Positions 46,141 to 55,821 of a stretch of 64,000 nucleotides of DNA are shown here, one piece after another. The position numbers and the translations under genes were made by a program. Under the pieces are notes generated by a model that did no database searches, was not told where the DNA came from, and saw nothing but the letters and a program-made list of their open reading frames with translations. Source of the DNA: Callorhinus ursinus (lineage: Eukaryota > Chordata > Mammalia > Carnivora > Otariidae); the NCBI RefSeq assembly GCF_003265705.1, contig NW_020312902.1:13440669-13504668 (forward strand). Reading direction: 5' to 3'. Within the stretch, counting starts at the first letter, position 1; every line of letters starts with the position of its first letter.

Positions 46141-47079
46141 AAATGCCATAATGGGCACAGGGAGAGGCAGATGGCTCTTTCACTCAGTCTCCCATCCAAG
46201 CAACACGAGCATTCAGACTTTGCAGTCATCGGGCCAGACATCTACAATGTGCGATGGCAACTCTGCTGTTTTCTCTCACTTACCCTCCCTCTTTCTCCAG
46301 CCATGGCTCCTCCCCCTGAAATGAAGAAATCCTCTAACAGGATCCCATGCATGCAACAGCTCCACTCGCTCATCCATCCCGTTAACTGTGTGGCCACAAC
46401 AGACACTGCACCATTTGTCACTGCCTAAGACTGAACTAACACTATTTGGGCAAAGGCAGCCGAAACCCCCAACATCTCTATGGAGAATCTCACTTGGACC
46501 CTAGCCTGCCCTTCCTGTTCTCTTAGAAGTGTTTAAACATCAGAAAAGTACTACAGGAAAAAAAAATTTGGAAGTATACTTCCAACAGAAAGATTTTTCA
46601 TTTAAATGCACTTTATTGTGTGATGTATTCCTTTAATTAAAGTGTGTGTCTGGGTGCATTGGTTGCTATTACAGTGCAATCCCTCATGTTTATTGAATGC
46701 AAGAGTAGCTGGGGCAATGCGGTGGAAACTTACATATTAGCTGGAGTGGAACTTAAAGCGGTAGTTCCCTGATCTTTTGAGCTTCTAAGAAGTAGATAAT
46801 CTTCAAGGTGATTTTGGTTAATGGCCAAGTATGATGAGATGTCCTCTATCAATCTGAATAGGTGTGGTCTGAAAAACCAATTCCTTTTTCCAAATACCTT
46901 GCTTGGTTCTGTCCTGTTGTCTATCTCAGATTGCATCCTTCATTTCCAGAAAGAAACACTGAACCCTGGGCCAAGGAACAGCAGGTGCTGGATGGTTTCT
47001 ACAATCTTCAAAAGCTGGTACAGGGAAGTGCAATTAACAATCTGGGACATTGATATGATACTCTATGGTTTACAAAACA
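46141..47079. other. Unassigned sequence
   Basis: No repeat family was recognised. The overlapping frames at 46821-47228 and 46862-47053 lack domains and run into the MIR that follows. Confidence 0.3.
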
Positions 47080-47250
47080 CCTTGGTGTTTCTTCTTGGAC
47101 TCCTCTTAAGGAGCTTTGAAGTCAGGATCATAACCTCCCATAGCAACTTAAGAACCAAGACTCAGAGGATAAATGAGGCCCCCAGTTGCACAGAAACCCA
47201 GAGAGATGCATTGGATCTACGCCTCTGAGTCTGAGTCTGGTGCTTTTTCC
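47080..47250 (-). mobile_element. MIR-type repeat, antisense
   Basis: 'agcaacttaagaaccaagac', 'tcagaggataaatgaggccc', 'cagttgcacagaaacccag' and 'gagtctggtgctttttccac' resemble the antisense MIR right half. Weak. Confidence 0.4.
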
Positions 47251-47639
47251 ACCAGCATGGAGCTGACATGCAGGATTGTTCCGCTTCTGCCAAGAGTTAC
47301 AACTGACTTAGGGAACACTCTCTGGGTTTCAGTCTCGTCACGCGTAAACAGAGCTATTTCAACATCCCTTCAGTTCTTAAATTCCAAGAGTCTTTTATAT
47401 ATGCTTCCATAAATTGAGAAATGGGAAACCAGAGGAAAGGGTGTTTCATATCCTGATCACCTGGAAGGCTGGTTAATTTTCTTCCCAGTCAGGGCCCTGT
47501 TATACCATGAAGAAAAACGCACCCTTTCCTTTAGCATCATTTCTGGTTTTTCTCTCAAACTTACTGAGAAAAAAAATGTCATCATAAAAGTATCAGACTT
47601 AAAAAAATCAATCCTTAATCAATAACTCCAATAGATCAC

Positions 47640-47930
47640 TGTTTTCATTTCCCCATGGTCTCTGTCAGGCCTTGCCAACCTTTGTCTACACATTTCCATG
47701 CTGATATGTCATCTCGCTGCTGTTTCACAGGGAATAAGATACATCCTTGTGTTCTTCTTTCTGGTTAAAATTGTACCTCCTGCTAAACTTTTTCTCTCCA
47801 CTTGGATTGTAAGCCTCTTGAGAACAGACACCCTAAATGTCACCTCTTTGGATGTACCTTGGCATTTACTGTTTACTGCTAGAAGCATAGAAGGACTCGA
47901 CACACATTTATAGTATGTTTCTCTCCTTCT
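47640..47930 (+). mobile_element. L2-like LINE fragment, sense
   Basis: 'ctccacttggattgtaagcc', 'tcttgagaacagacacccta', 'gctagaagcatagaagga' and 'ctcgacacacatttatag' follow the sense L2 3' region ('cccactagaatgtaagctccatgag...'). A (CAA)n run lies just downstream at 48090-48112. Confidence 0.45.
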
Positions 47931-48629
47931 TGAATTTGTCCTTCCACAATTAAAACTGTGCTTTCTTTTTCAGATTCTCCTAATAGAATTACTTTCTCAT
48001 TTAGGCTCTGGCCTCTCTCTCAGTATAGTGGTAAGTTACTTACTTCTCTATGCCATATACTTAATTCTTCAGTATCCAAATTACAAAAACAACAACAACA
48101 ACAACAAAAAACACCAAGCTTACCAGGTTATCGTGAGATACAAAGCACATGGAAGCACATAACACCATATCTGGAATATAGAAGGTGCTCAATAAATACG
48201 TGCCAGCTGTGAGAATATGAACACTACGTGTCTCTGTTTGTAGTCTCTCAAAATTAAAGGGGTGAGGGGAAGAAGAAAAAAAAATAATATGCAGTCAAAA
48301 CTTGCTTCAATGCTACCTTCTTGAACCCACCCAACATTGTTCTGTCAGTAACATTCAGTAAGATGGGCAGCATCCTCTAAAAATATCTTGGCTATGAAGT
48401 ATCTCACCACCACCTCTTCCGATAGCACAGATGCAACAAAAACCATAGCTCAAGCATCAAATCATAGTTTAAAGCCACATCAGAGAGCTAGATGCATCCA
48501 GAATGGTGTGACAGCCTTCACATTCAGCCAGGTTTGAATATATTTCCTTGATCAGGGGCTGTTGATGGGAAGAAGGTCCTTTCATGGAGAATTACTACTA
48601 GACATCAATGAAATGTGGACCTTCATCCA

Positions 48630-48860
48630 AGAACTGGTCATTGGGTATTTAGTATGTGCTGGGCACTAGGGGAATCACACAAGAAAAGACAAGGTGTCTT
48701 CTCCACTGTTGCTCACAGAGCAAAAAGTAGTGGTTATAACATAAAGTGGTAGATGCTAAGATGGACATGTGTCTGCAACAATTGGAAGGGACCTAGGACA
48801 GCCTGGTAGAAATCAGAAAGGCTTCCCAGATACTTCAGCTGAGAGAGAGTTTGCTAAGCA
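48630..48860 (-). mobile_element. L2 LINE fragment, antisense
   Basis: 'gggtatttagtatgtgctgg', 'gcactaggggaatcacaca', 'ggtgtcttctccactgttg', 'agatgctaagatggac' and 'cagaaaggcttcccagatac' run in the antisense L2 order. Confidence 0.5.
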
Positions 48861-49279
48861 GAAATTACACTATGCAACCAGAATCATGCTTTGCCAATGA
48901 CTTCCTTCCCCATCCCTCTCTAGCTACCTGGTTTCTTTTTTCTATTTTCTAGGCCAGCCTAAAATCTCTCCTTCTCTGTGACACAGCCAATCGTCTCAGC
49001 ACAGAGGGACTTCTTCCCTGGAAGGAGATCTCCATACTTCTAGATTTCTAACTGTTGTCCTGATTTCAAATTTACGTCCTTCTACTTCTGAGCTCTTGGG
49101 GCAAGGTCATCATCTGGGGTTGCTCATCATTTTATGTCCTGCACAAAGCACCTGTCTGGTAGCACTCCTATAAATAGACAACCAATGAAAAATCATCCCA
49201 ACAATGGCTCTTGTTATGAAATGATCTTATGCCATGATTGTTTTTGGTTCAGAAAGCATGTTTGCAAGTATACCACTGA
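48861..49279. other. Unassigned sequence
   Basis: Nothing recognised. Confidence 0.3.
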
Positions 49280-49550
49280 CAGACAGGCAGGTGGTTTTGA
49301 ATCCAGCTTCTGCTGCTTCACTCACTGTCCCTTCCTCACAAATTATACTCCAACATTCACCTTGGAAAAGTTACTCATGCCTTCTAGGCATCCATTTGTT
49401 CACCGGTTTGTTTGTGTCTTTCTTGGGGGGCCGGAGTGGCAGGGGTAGGGATAACAGTGGTACTTTTCTCACAGTGTTATAAAAATTAAATGATATTCTG
49501 AATGTAAGATTTTGATACAGTACCTGGAACATAGCTATTAATATTTACTG
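49280..49550 (+). mobile_element. MIR SINE, sense
   Basis: 'caggtggttttgaatccagc' at the tRNA-related side, 'ttctgctgcttcactcactg' through the conserved core, 'accttggaaaagttactcat', then 'aaaaattaaatgatattctg' and 'acctggaacatagctattaa' give the sense MIR order, with an insertion of about 50 bases in the middle. Confidence 0.6.
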
Positions 49551-49829
49551 GCATCACCTGGTATCATTCATTACTGCTATGTGTGTGTGTGTTATAGCCA
49601 ATTAGACTATAAAGATCCTTGAGAAGAGAAATTATATCACATATTTTTGATATCTCTCATAGCACCCAACAAAGGGCTGCACAGAAAGTTGATTACAAAT
49701 AATTATTAATTAGAACCCTCAGTTCCAGACTGGAATAACTTCCCTTTCTTTCTTGGGGGACAAGCTGTCAAGGATGGCTCCTCACTAGAGTGAGGATCTT
49801 ATATAGGACTTTCTCAGGCTCACTCATGC

Positions 49830-50450
49830 AGTTGGTCAACAGGTGAATCTAAGACACTTGTCCTATGCCAAGCCTTATTCAAGGTACTGAAGTCCCATCC
49901 CAGGACTGATGAGCCCAAATCCCTGCCTTTCCGGAACTTTAATTTTAGTGAGAGAGACAAACATGCTACCCAAGAATTAACATGCTGAATGGTGACAACC
50001 CGTAATGAAGCAAAACAAAGCAGGATAAATGGTGCCAGGGACGGGTCAGAAAGAACTTGAACTTTACAAAGGGTGGTTGGGGAAGGCATTCCTAAGAAGA
50101 TGGTGTTTGAGCAGAAACATGAAGGCAGTGAGAACCCAAGGCAAGTGAGTAACTTGCATCCCAATGAGCATGCTAGAGAAGGGGACTGGGACAGGGCTGT
50201 GTTTGGTGACTGCAGCCAGAGTGGCTGGGACACAGTGAGTACACAGGAGGGCAGTGGGAGGCGGAGTCCAAGCAGCACTGAGGCAGGAACACAGGAAAGA
50301 TGATGGAGGATCTCATGGGTCACGGAAAAGAGTGAAGGTTTTACTCTGAGCAAGATGGGATCTACCGGTGGCTTTGAAAACAGGAATGACATAATCCTCA
50401 CATTTTAGTAGATCATTTGGGCTGCTTTATGGAGAATCGAGAGTAGGTGG
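49830..50450 (-). mobile_element. L2 LINE 3' region, antisense, about 0.6 kb
   Basis: 'tatgccaagccttattcaag', 'aaatccctgcctttccgga', 'agagagacaaacatgctac', 'ggttggggaaggcattccta', 'agaagatggtgtttgagcag', 'aaacatgaaggcagtgagaa', 'ccagagtggctgggacacag', 'ggttttactctgagcaagat', 'gacataatcctcacatttta' and 'catttgggctgctttatgg' are the antisense L2 blocks in order. The 193-codon minus-strand open frame over 49820-50401 lies in this repeat and is not a gene. Confidence 0.68.
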
Positions 50451-51044
50451 ACAGGGGAGGAAGAGGTTGTAACCCCAACCCATGGGAGGGAGGGGTGATG
50501 GCGGCAGGACCCACCAGAGCGGTAGGAGAGGGAATGTTGAGTAGTGGGCTTCTGGATGTGTTTTAAAAATAGAGCCAAAATGATTTGCTTAGGGACTGAC
50601 AGTAGAATGTGAAACAGAGAGACGAGCCAACACTCCAAAGTATTTTTCCTGAAAAACCAGAAGAACAAATCTGTGAGAGGAGTAAACTTGCAAAGGAGAA
50701 GGAACAGAAACCACGTGTTTGATTTTAGAATGGAATATACGGCATATTTAGGAGACATCCATGTTGACAGTCAAGTAGGCTTTTGGAGATGAACAAGCGT
50801 GGGGTACAGAGGAGAAATGTGGGATACTAATTAGGGCAAATAAATGGCATTTACAACCACAAGCCTAGATGAGATAATGATAATAATAACAGGAATAAAT
50901 GAGCGAGGACAGAGATGGAAGGCGCCCAAGAACAGTGCCCATGGGCTCTTCAATATTCAGAGATGTCAGGAAGATGAGGCAGATTCGTGAGAGGCTTCTG
51001 AGAAGGAGCACCCAGTGAGGAGGAGATATGAAGGAGAATAGTGT

Positions 51045-51149
51045 TCCCTCCTTCACATAATTCCCCTCCCCTTCCCCCTTTCTCCCTTTCCTCCCCCTTC
51101 TCCCCTCCCCCTCCTCCCTCCCCTCCTCTCCCCTCCTCTTCCTCCTCCT
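51045..51149. repeat. Polypyrimidine (C/T) tract
   Basis: Apart from a short 'cacataa' near the left end, the plus strand is C and T only for almost 90 bases ('ccctttctccctttcctccc'). The complement reads as a Glu/Gly/Arg-rich chance frame. Homopurine-homopyrimidine tracts of this size can form triplex (H-DNA) structure. Confidence 0.9.
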
Positions 51150-51164
51150 GAACACATTTCACTG

Positions 51165-51375
51165 GCTTTGCTGGACATCTTCTATTCATCTTCTAAATCT
51201 CAGCCTTTGTACTCATTTTTCAGAGAGGACTTCCCCAATCTCTAATATAGAAACTACCCCCCCCTCCCCGTCATATCACATTGGTCTTTGCCTCCTTAAC
51301 ACTTTGGGTACGAATCTCTGCAGATACTGCTACACGACACATGGCAATTATTATCACTGCATGTTTTTTCACACG
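51165..51375 (+). mobile_element. L2 LINE fragment, sense
   Basis: 'cttctaaatctcagcctttg', 'ttttcagagaggacttcccc', 'cgtcatatcacattggtc' and 'gacacatggcaattattatc' match the sense L2 blocks. Diverged. Confidence 0.5.
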
Positions 51376-51659
51376 CACACGCACTAAATACCTGTCTTTA
51401 GCAAGCCAGTTGCTACCTGCACACAAGGGCCCCATGGATTTCCATGCGCCCACGGTGCACCCAGCCCTGGGCTGCATGCCCTGCATTCATTACCTAACTG
51501 TAACTGAAGAACCATACTGTGATGTCTGTATAATCCATCCCACTTTAGAGGTACGAAAACTGAAGCTGAGAAAGTTGAGTGAGTGGTCAAAAGAAAAGTC
51601 AGGTCTAAGTTAAAGCAGACATCCTTTCTATCCTCGCTGTTAACAACTCAGTAAATATT

Positions 51660-52910
51660 GGAGGCTGGGCTGCTTAAAGGGCAGCTGATTACAAATGGTG
51701 GAAGAAGGAGGAGACTTGATAAGCTGGAGCCTCACATTCCCAGACACGCCCCTACCTTTCCCCATTCTCCCTGCCGACTCCATTACTTCGCACTCACACC
51801 ACAGAGCTGTCGGCGTCTGCCTATGCTGCTTATTCTCCACGTGTCCTTACTCCACAGCCACTGTCGGCCCCTCTCTAACCTGTCCTTCACCCCTGCAGGG
51901 CTCATCCGCCTGGGCTGCATCAGCCCACCTGGCTGCCTCCCTGGTGGCTTCAGGCAAACCGGGGCACAGGTAGGAGCTCAGCAGGTTTCTCACCTGCCAA
52001 GGTGAAAGAGAGGTCACCACCTGCCTTTCCACCTCCCCACTCCCTGCCTGCCTGCAGGGGCCCCCATACTTTTGCCATGGGCTCCCTCCGTGCCGATTTC
52101 AGCAGCTGGATGCACGCGCCTCCACTCAGCCCCCAGGCTCCCTCCAGGAATGCGTGGAGCCCTTTCCTGCAGCACTGGGTCCTTCAGGCGCCAGGTCCTC
52201 GCAGCTTCCTACCGCTGCCTCCTGGTGCTGCCAGCCTGGGTGTCTGGTCGTGCTGTATTGGTCGCCTTAACCCTGCCAGTCCCTCTGAAAAAGAGTCCCT
52301 TCACTCAGTTCTCACCAAAATTCTCAGGAGCACCAATCTTCTCTGGATACAAGGTCAAAGCGCATCCCTTCTTGGCACCGTCCTGCTCGGGCCCGCGCCC
52401 CCCACCCCCATCCTGCACAATCCAGGCCAACAGGCCACCCGCAGCCTCGTGCCTGCTCCGACTTTATAGCCATCCACAGCCTGATAAAAATCAATGGAAC
52501 AAAAACCCAGAGAATCTTTATCACACCAGAGAAATTTCCCATAAGTGCCCTGAAATTGTCCTGATCACCTGTGGTAAAACTTCAGGAAGGTGCGGAGGGG
52601 CAGCGGCGGGGAGGCGGGGGGAGGTCTGACATCCACGTGTACACTGGCGGTCATCCCCCTCTTTTCCCTGACGGGATGAAAAATGAAGTGCCCACGAGGA
52701 GCGCAGCCTGTCTGAGGACAGAGATAATACCCGCCTGTGCTTCCAGTTCTGATGGCTGCGCTGTTTGCATAAACATTTTCAAAACCCCAGCTCCCAAGTG
52801 CGCAGGCGGGAGCCCCGCAGCATAAATCAGAGGCCGGTCAGAAAGGCAAGGTAGGGGGCCAGGCACCCAGGCCACGCTCCCGCCTCCGCACACTCACGCA
52901 AGGATGCTGG
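51660..52910. other. GC-rich segment without recognised repeats
   Basis: This is visibly the GC-richest part of the window, with short G/C runs (for example 52585-52625, 'cggcggggaggcggggggag'). It is not CpG-dense throughout and no TATA or first-exon arrangement is evident. Frames of 185 and 155 codons (52072-52629 and 52002-52469) overlap in two registers and have Pro/Ser/Ala-rich content typical of GC-rich chance frames. The segment could hold a regulatory element or a lncRNA exon. Confidence 0.4.
51899..51969 (+). other. Exon-like segment with strong splice sites (candidate)
   Basis: A pyrimidine-rich run 'cccctctctaacctgtcctt' leads to 'cacccctgcag' (AG at 51897-51898), and the segment ends 'cacag|gtagga' (GT at 51970-51971), a good donor. 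All three forward frames are open across the 71 bases, so the frame is undecided (71 is not a multiple of three). I recognise no protein domain. It may be a lncRNA exon or chance. Confidence 0.18.
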
Positions 52911-53060
52911 GTAAGCACAATTAATGACAAAGTGGTTTGTACAGTGTATGTAAACACACTAAACACCTTGCTCTGCACATTTATCTGACGTTAACTGATT
53001 AACCAGTTGCATAAGCTAATATTTATACATGACTTGCAAGTTGCCATGCACATTAGGCCC
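52911..53060. promoter_or_regulatory. Cluster of factor-like motifs (candidate enhancer)
   Basis: A forkhead core 'gtaaaca' (52950-52956), a homeodomain-type 'aattaatgac' (52919-52928) and an HNF1-like inverted repeat 'gttaactgattaac' (52990-53003, spacer one base longer than consensus) lie within 90 bases at the edge of the GC-rich segment. This is motif matching only. Confidence 0.2.
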
Positions 53061-53074
53061 AATTTATCATGGAA

Positions 53075-53220
53075 TCGAAGAATTTGGAAAAGGAGGCAGA
53101 GTCCAGGGACATTCTGGCTAGACCCCTACATGCTGTAGATGAGGAAACTAAAGTCCAGAAGGGGACACGAGCAAGGCAGGACAGAGCAAGGCGGCTCCGG
53201 GCCTGCCTCCCACCACAGTC
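53075..53220 (-). mobile_element. MIR-type repeat, antisense
   Basis: 'catgctgtagatgaggaaac' and 'taaagtccagaaggggacac' followed by 'gagcaaggcaggacagag' resemble the antisense MIR core. Weak match on the right. Confidence 0.4.
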
Positions 53221-53236
53221 CTTTTTCTGCCATATT

Positions 53237-53570
53237 ATTACAATAATAAAAATATTATTATTATTATGTTAATCACCATAAATCACATCATTAGTTTTTT
53301 TCTTTAAATTTTTTTATTGTTATGTTCATCACCAGACATTACATCATTAGTTTGTGATGTAGTGTTCCATGATTCATTGTTTGTGCATAACACCCAGTGT
53401 TCCACACGGAACATGTCCTCTTTAATACCCGTCACCAGGCTAATCCATCCCCCCACCCCCCTCCCCTCTAGAACCCTCAGTTTGTTTTTCAGAGCCCGTC
53501 GTCTCTCGTGATTCATCTCCCCATCTGATTTCGCCCCCTTCATTCTTCCCCTCCTGCTATCTTCTTCTTC
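53237..53570 (-). mobile_element. Short L1 3' end with a doubled tail
   Basis: Only about 270 bases of 3' UTR are present, truncated in the A/G-rich section (plus strand 'ctatcttcttctt'). The target duplication is 'ttttctgccatatt' (53223-53236) and 'ttttctgccacatt' (53571-53584). On the L1 strand the normal tail ('ctaatgatgtaatgtctggt' ... 'aacataacaataaaaaaatt') is followed by a second, separate copy of the last ~30 bases ('ctaatgatgtgatttatggt', 'gattaacataataataata') before the end. So the L1 terminus is present twice in tandem in one insertion. Confidence 0.88.
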
Positions 53571-53689
53571 TTTTCTGCCACATTTTGTTATTCTCTGCAA
53601 ACAAGGGAGAACAAGGTGTCCACCCCTCTTGGATTCTTGAAAAAAATAAGAATTTCTTCAACTTTCTTGAATTATTCCAGAATAATCAC

Positions 53690-53810
53690 AGCTAACATTT
53701 CCTGAGCTTTCACTCGACGCCAGGAAGATACTAAGATCTTAATGGAGTAAATGATTTAATTCTCCCAACATCACTGTGAGATTGATGCCATTATTAAGGA
53801 ACTGTGATAA
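53690..53810 (-). mobile_element. MIR-type repeat, antisense
   Basis: 'gctaacatttcctgagcttt', 'cactcgacgccaggaagata', 'aaatgatttaattctcccaa' and 'catcactgtgagattgatgc' follow the antisense MIR order ('...atgtgccaggcactgtgc...cctcacaacaacc...'). Confidence 0.5.
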
Positions 53811-53814
53811 AGAT

Positions 53815-54035
53815 TGAGAGCATTGATTCTGGATCGTGACTGTCTGGGTTCCTATCCAGCTCCACCATTAACGAGCTGCATGAGATTTCTGCCCCTGTCT
53901 CTGCATCTTTGAAATGAAGATCACAATAGCATTTATCTCATGGGGGTGGTCGTAAATTAATTAATACACATACTGCAGTTATGATGGTGCCTAGAACATA
54001 GTGAGTGCTCTATAAGATATTCCCTAGTTTGTTGT
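53815..54035 (+). mobile_element. MIR SINE, sense, near full length
   Basis: 'gagagcattgattctggatc', 'gactgtctgggttcctatcc', 'agctccaccattaacgagct', 'ctctgcatctttgaaatgaa', 'tttatctcatgggggtggtc', 'gtaaattaattaatacacat' and 'ggtgcctagaacatagtgag' give the complete sense order, from the tRNA-related head to the 3' end. Confidence 0.78.
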
Positions 54036-54039
54036 TGTA

Positions 54040-54190
54040 CTATGTTCTCTATTTTGCAGATAAGGGCAGAAAGGCAGGCAGATATTTTTTAAACCTACTC
54101 AAGAACTCACACAAATACACAGCTGCAAAGCGACAGAGCCAGGTTCCAACCCAGGCCTTCTGATTCTAGAACCAAGTCTTGTTCTCATGG
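54040..54190 (-). mobile_element. MIR SINE, antisense
   Basis: 'ctattttgcagataagggca', 'acacagctgcaaagcgacag', 'agccaggttccaacccagg' and 'ccttctgattctagaaccaa' form the antisense MIR core and head. Confidence 0.68.
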
Positions 54191-54325
54191 ATGCTGTCCA
54201 ATAGAACTTTCTGTAATGATGAACCTGGTTCTGTAGCTGTTCTAACCAATACAGTGGACATCAGCCACATGTGGCTCCTGAGCACTTGAAATGTGGCTAG
54301 TGCAACTAAGAAATGGAATTGTTTT

Positions 54326-54497
54326 GGGCGCCTGGGTGGCTCAGTGGGTTGAGCATCTGACTCTTGATTTCAGCTCAGGACATGATCTCAGGGTCATGAG
54401 ACTGAGCCCCACATCAGGCTCCATGCTCTTCGGGGAGTCTGCTTGAGATTCTGTCCCTCTGCCTCTCCCCCCACTCACATGCACACTCTCTCTAAAA

Positions 54498-54540
<43 letters not shown>

Positions 54541-54554
54541 ANNNNNNNNNNAAA

Positions 54555-54605
<51 letters not shown>

Positions 54606-54618
54606 ATCTTTTTAAAAA
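54326..54618 (+). mobile_element. CAN-SINE with perfect 18-bp target duplication, long AAAT tail
   Basis: The head 'gggcgcctgggtggctcagt' is complete, followed by 'gggttgagcatctgactctt', 'gacatgatctcagggtcatg', a CT-rich body and a very long (AAAT)n tail. The target duplication 'aagaaatggaattgtttt' is perfect at 54308-54325 and 54619-54636. The tail is interrupted by ten N (54542-54551), so its length is unknown. The perfect duplication marks it as one of the youngest insertions in the window. Confidence 0.96.
54497..54606. repeat. (AAAT)n array with a 10-N gap
   Basis: The array arises from the SINE tail. The gap of exactly ten N at 54542-54551 indicates an assembly placeholder. Confidence 0.97.
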
Positions 54619-54719
54619 AAGAAATGGAATTGTTTTATTTATTTGGAATTAACTTTATCTTATTTGTGGCTGGCAGTTATTACATTAGACAGCTCGCCTC
54701 TTTACTTTTACTTTACTTT

Positions 54720-55264
54720 TATTTACTTTTATTTTACTGTCCTTATACCCTAGCTCAGTGCCTGACATATGGTAGGCACTCTTGTGTCACTTTGTAGCAT
54801 ATAAACCCTCATTCCCATCTTTCTGATTTTATTGCCTTCATAAGTCTGTCCTCAATAAAGGGTTATTCACCTCAGATGAATTCATAAATGCCTGTAGGAT
54901 GAATGAATAAATAGATGAATGAAACTCTGACCTCAGCCCAGTTGAGAAATGGCTCCATGTGAAGCAGCTGGATCTCCCAATCTCCCCTCCTCTATCATGG
55001 TGCAGATACCACTCCACAGCCTGCAGCCTTCTGGCTTCTGTCTACTCTTAAGGAGAGACCAGTGAGCCAAACTCGGAGGCCATAAAGGTCCTGAATCACC
55101 TGTGACCTAAGTTCCACCCGGGCACACATCTTAGTGTCTAGAAGATAATTTGGATCTTGATGATCTCTCACTTTGATTCTGGCAGTCACAGTCCCCCATG
55201 TGGCCCTGGAAATTTCAAGAACCACTTGAAACAGATCCTGCTCTGGTACCTGAAACCTTAAGGA
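54720..55264. other. Unassigned, with a MIR/L2 trace
   Basis: 'ctagctcagtgcctgacata' followed by 'tggtaggcactcttg' (54750-54785) is an L2/MIR terminus trace. The 116-codon minus-strand frame at 54995-55345 overlaps the MIR below and has no domain. Confidence 0.35.
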
Positions 55265-55420
55265 TGCCTCACCACGGAGTCTGACCAGTCTCTGTTTGAA
55301 TCCCAACTCTATTATTTCTGGCTCTTGTACCTTGGGCCACATCAATGTTCTAAAACCTAAGCTGCCTCATTTTTAAAATGGGACTAACATTGAATACTCA
55401 AATTGGTGCTTTAAAGGAAC
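55265..55420 (+). mobile_element. MIR SINE fragment, sense
   Basis: 'gtttgaatcccaactctatt', 'cttgtaccttgggccacat', 'aagctgcctcatttttaaaa' and 'tgggactaacattgaatact' follow the sense MIR order. Confidence 0.55.
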
Positions 55421-55539
55421 TCTCTTTCCTTTAGTGATTGCTTTAAATTCCTGGACTAGAGGAAAATTATCAAAGGTCAACTATCAAAGGTCTTCAGACT
55501 CCTCTTTCTCGTTATAATATTAACCTTATTTTGTCGTGA

Positions 55540-55821
55540 TTTCCAGTGTCTCCCTGCCTAGTGCCAAGACTCCTTCACTGCCATACCTTCCAGCTGACAG
55601 ATGATCATTTCTACCCAAGGAGGTTCATCTAGGTTGTGCACATTGGATTCAGCTGCCTCCACCTTTTCTAACTCCCTTATATGTTCCCCAACTGACCAAT
55701 ACTGATCTATAGGTAGGGACATCTCTATACCCCTGTTCAGCAGGAAGAAGTTACAGAAGGTAAGACCTTCCACCTTCAACAACCTTAAAGGTTTAAGGGT
55801 CAAAATTGTTCAGGGGGTAGA
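55540..55821 (+). other. Possible 3' internal remnant of an endogenous retrovirus
   Basis: The sequence before the LTR ('acccctgttcagcaggaaga' then 'agttacagaagg', 55730-55760) resembles the region between env and the 3' LTR of class I endogenous retroviruses. No intact reading frame is left. I base this mainly on its position next to the LTR-like block; it could be unrelated. Confidence 0.3.

Larger units (their letters stand above)
54191..54693 (+). mobile_element. hAT-type MITE split by a SINE
   Basis: The left terminus 'gctgtccaatagaactttct' and right terminus 'ggcagttattacattagacagc' are inverted repeats of one element ('gctgtccaata' / 'attggacagc'). The interior 'catcagccacatgtggctcc' and 'gagcacttgaaatgtggcta' is the familiar part. 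The SINE at 54326-54618 interrupts it. The subfamily is not certain. Confidence 0.65.

Noticed and set aside
49820..50401. 193-codon open frame on the minus strand
   Set aside because: It lies completely within an antisense L2 fragment. The frame results from the known L2 sequence, not from a host gene.
52002..52629. Overlapping open frames of 155 and 185 codons in the GC-rich segment
   Set aside because: They run in two frames of the same DNA, are Pro/Ser/Ala/Arg-rich, have no recognisable domain or codon-level signal, and long frames are expected by chance where stop codons are rare.
54995..55345. 116-codon open frame on the minus strand
   Set aside because: It overlaps a MIR on the opposite strand at its start and has no domain, splice context or composition unlike its surroundings.
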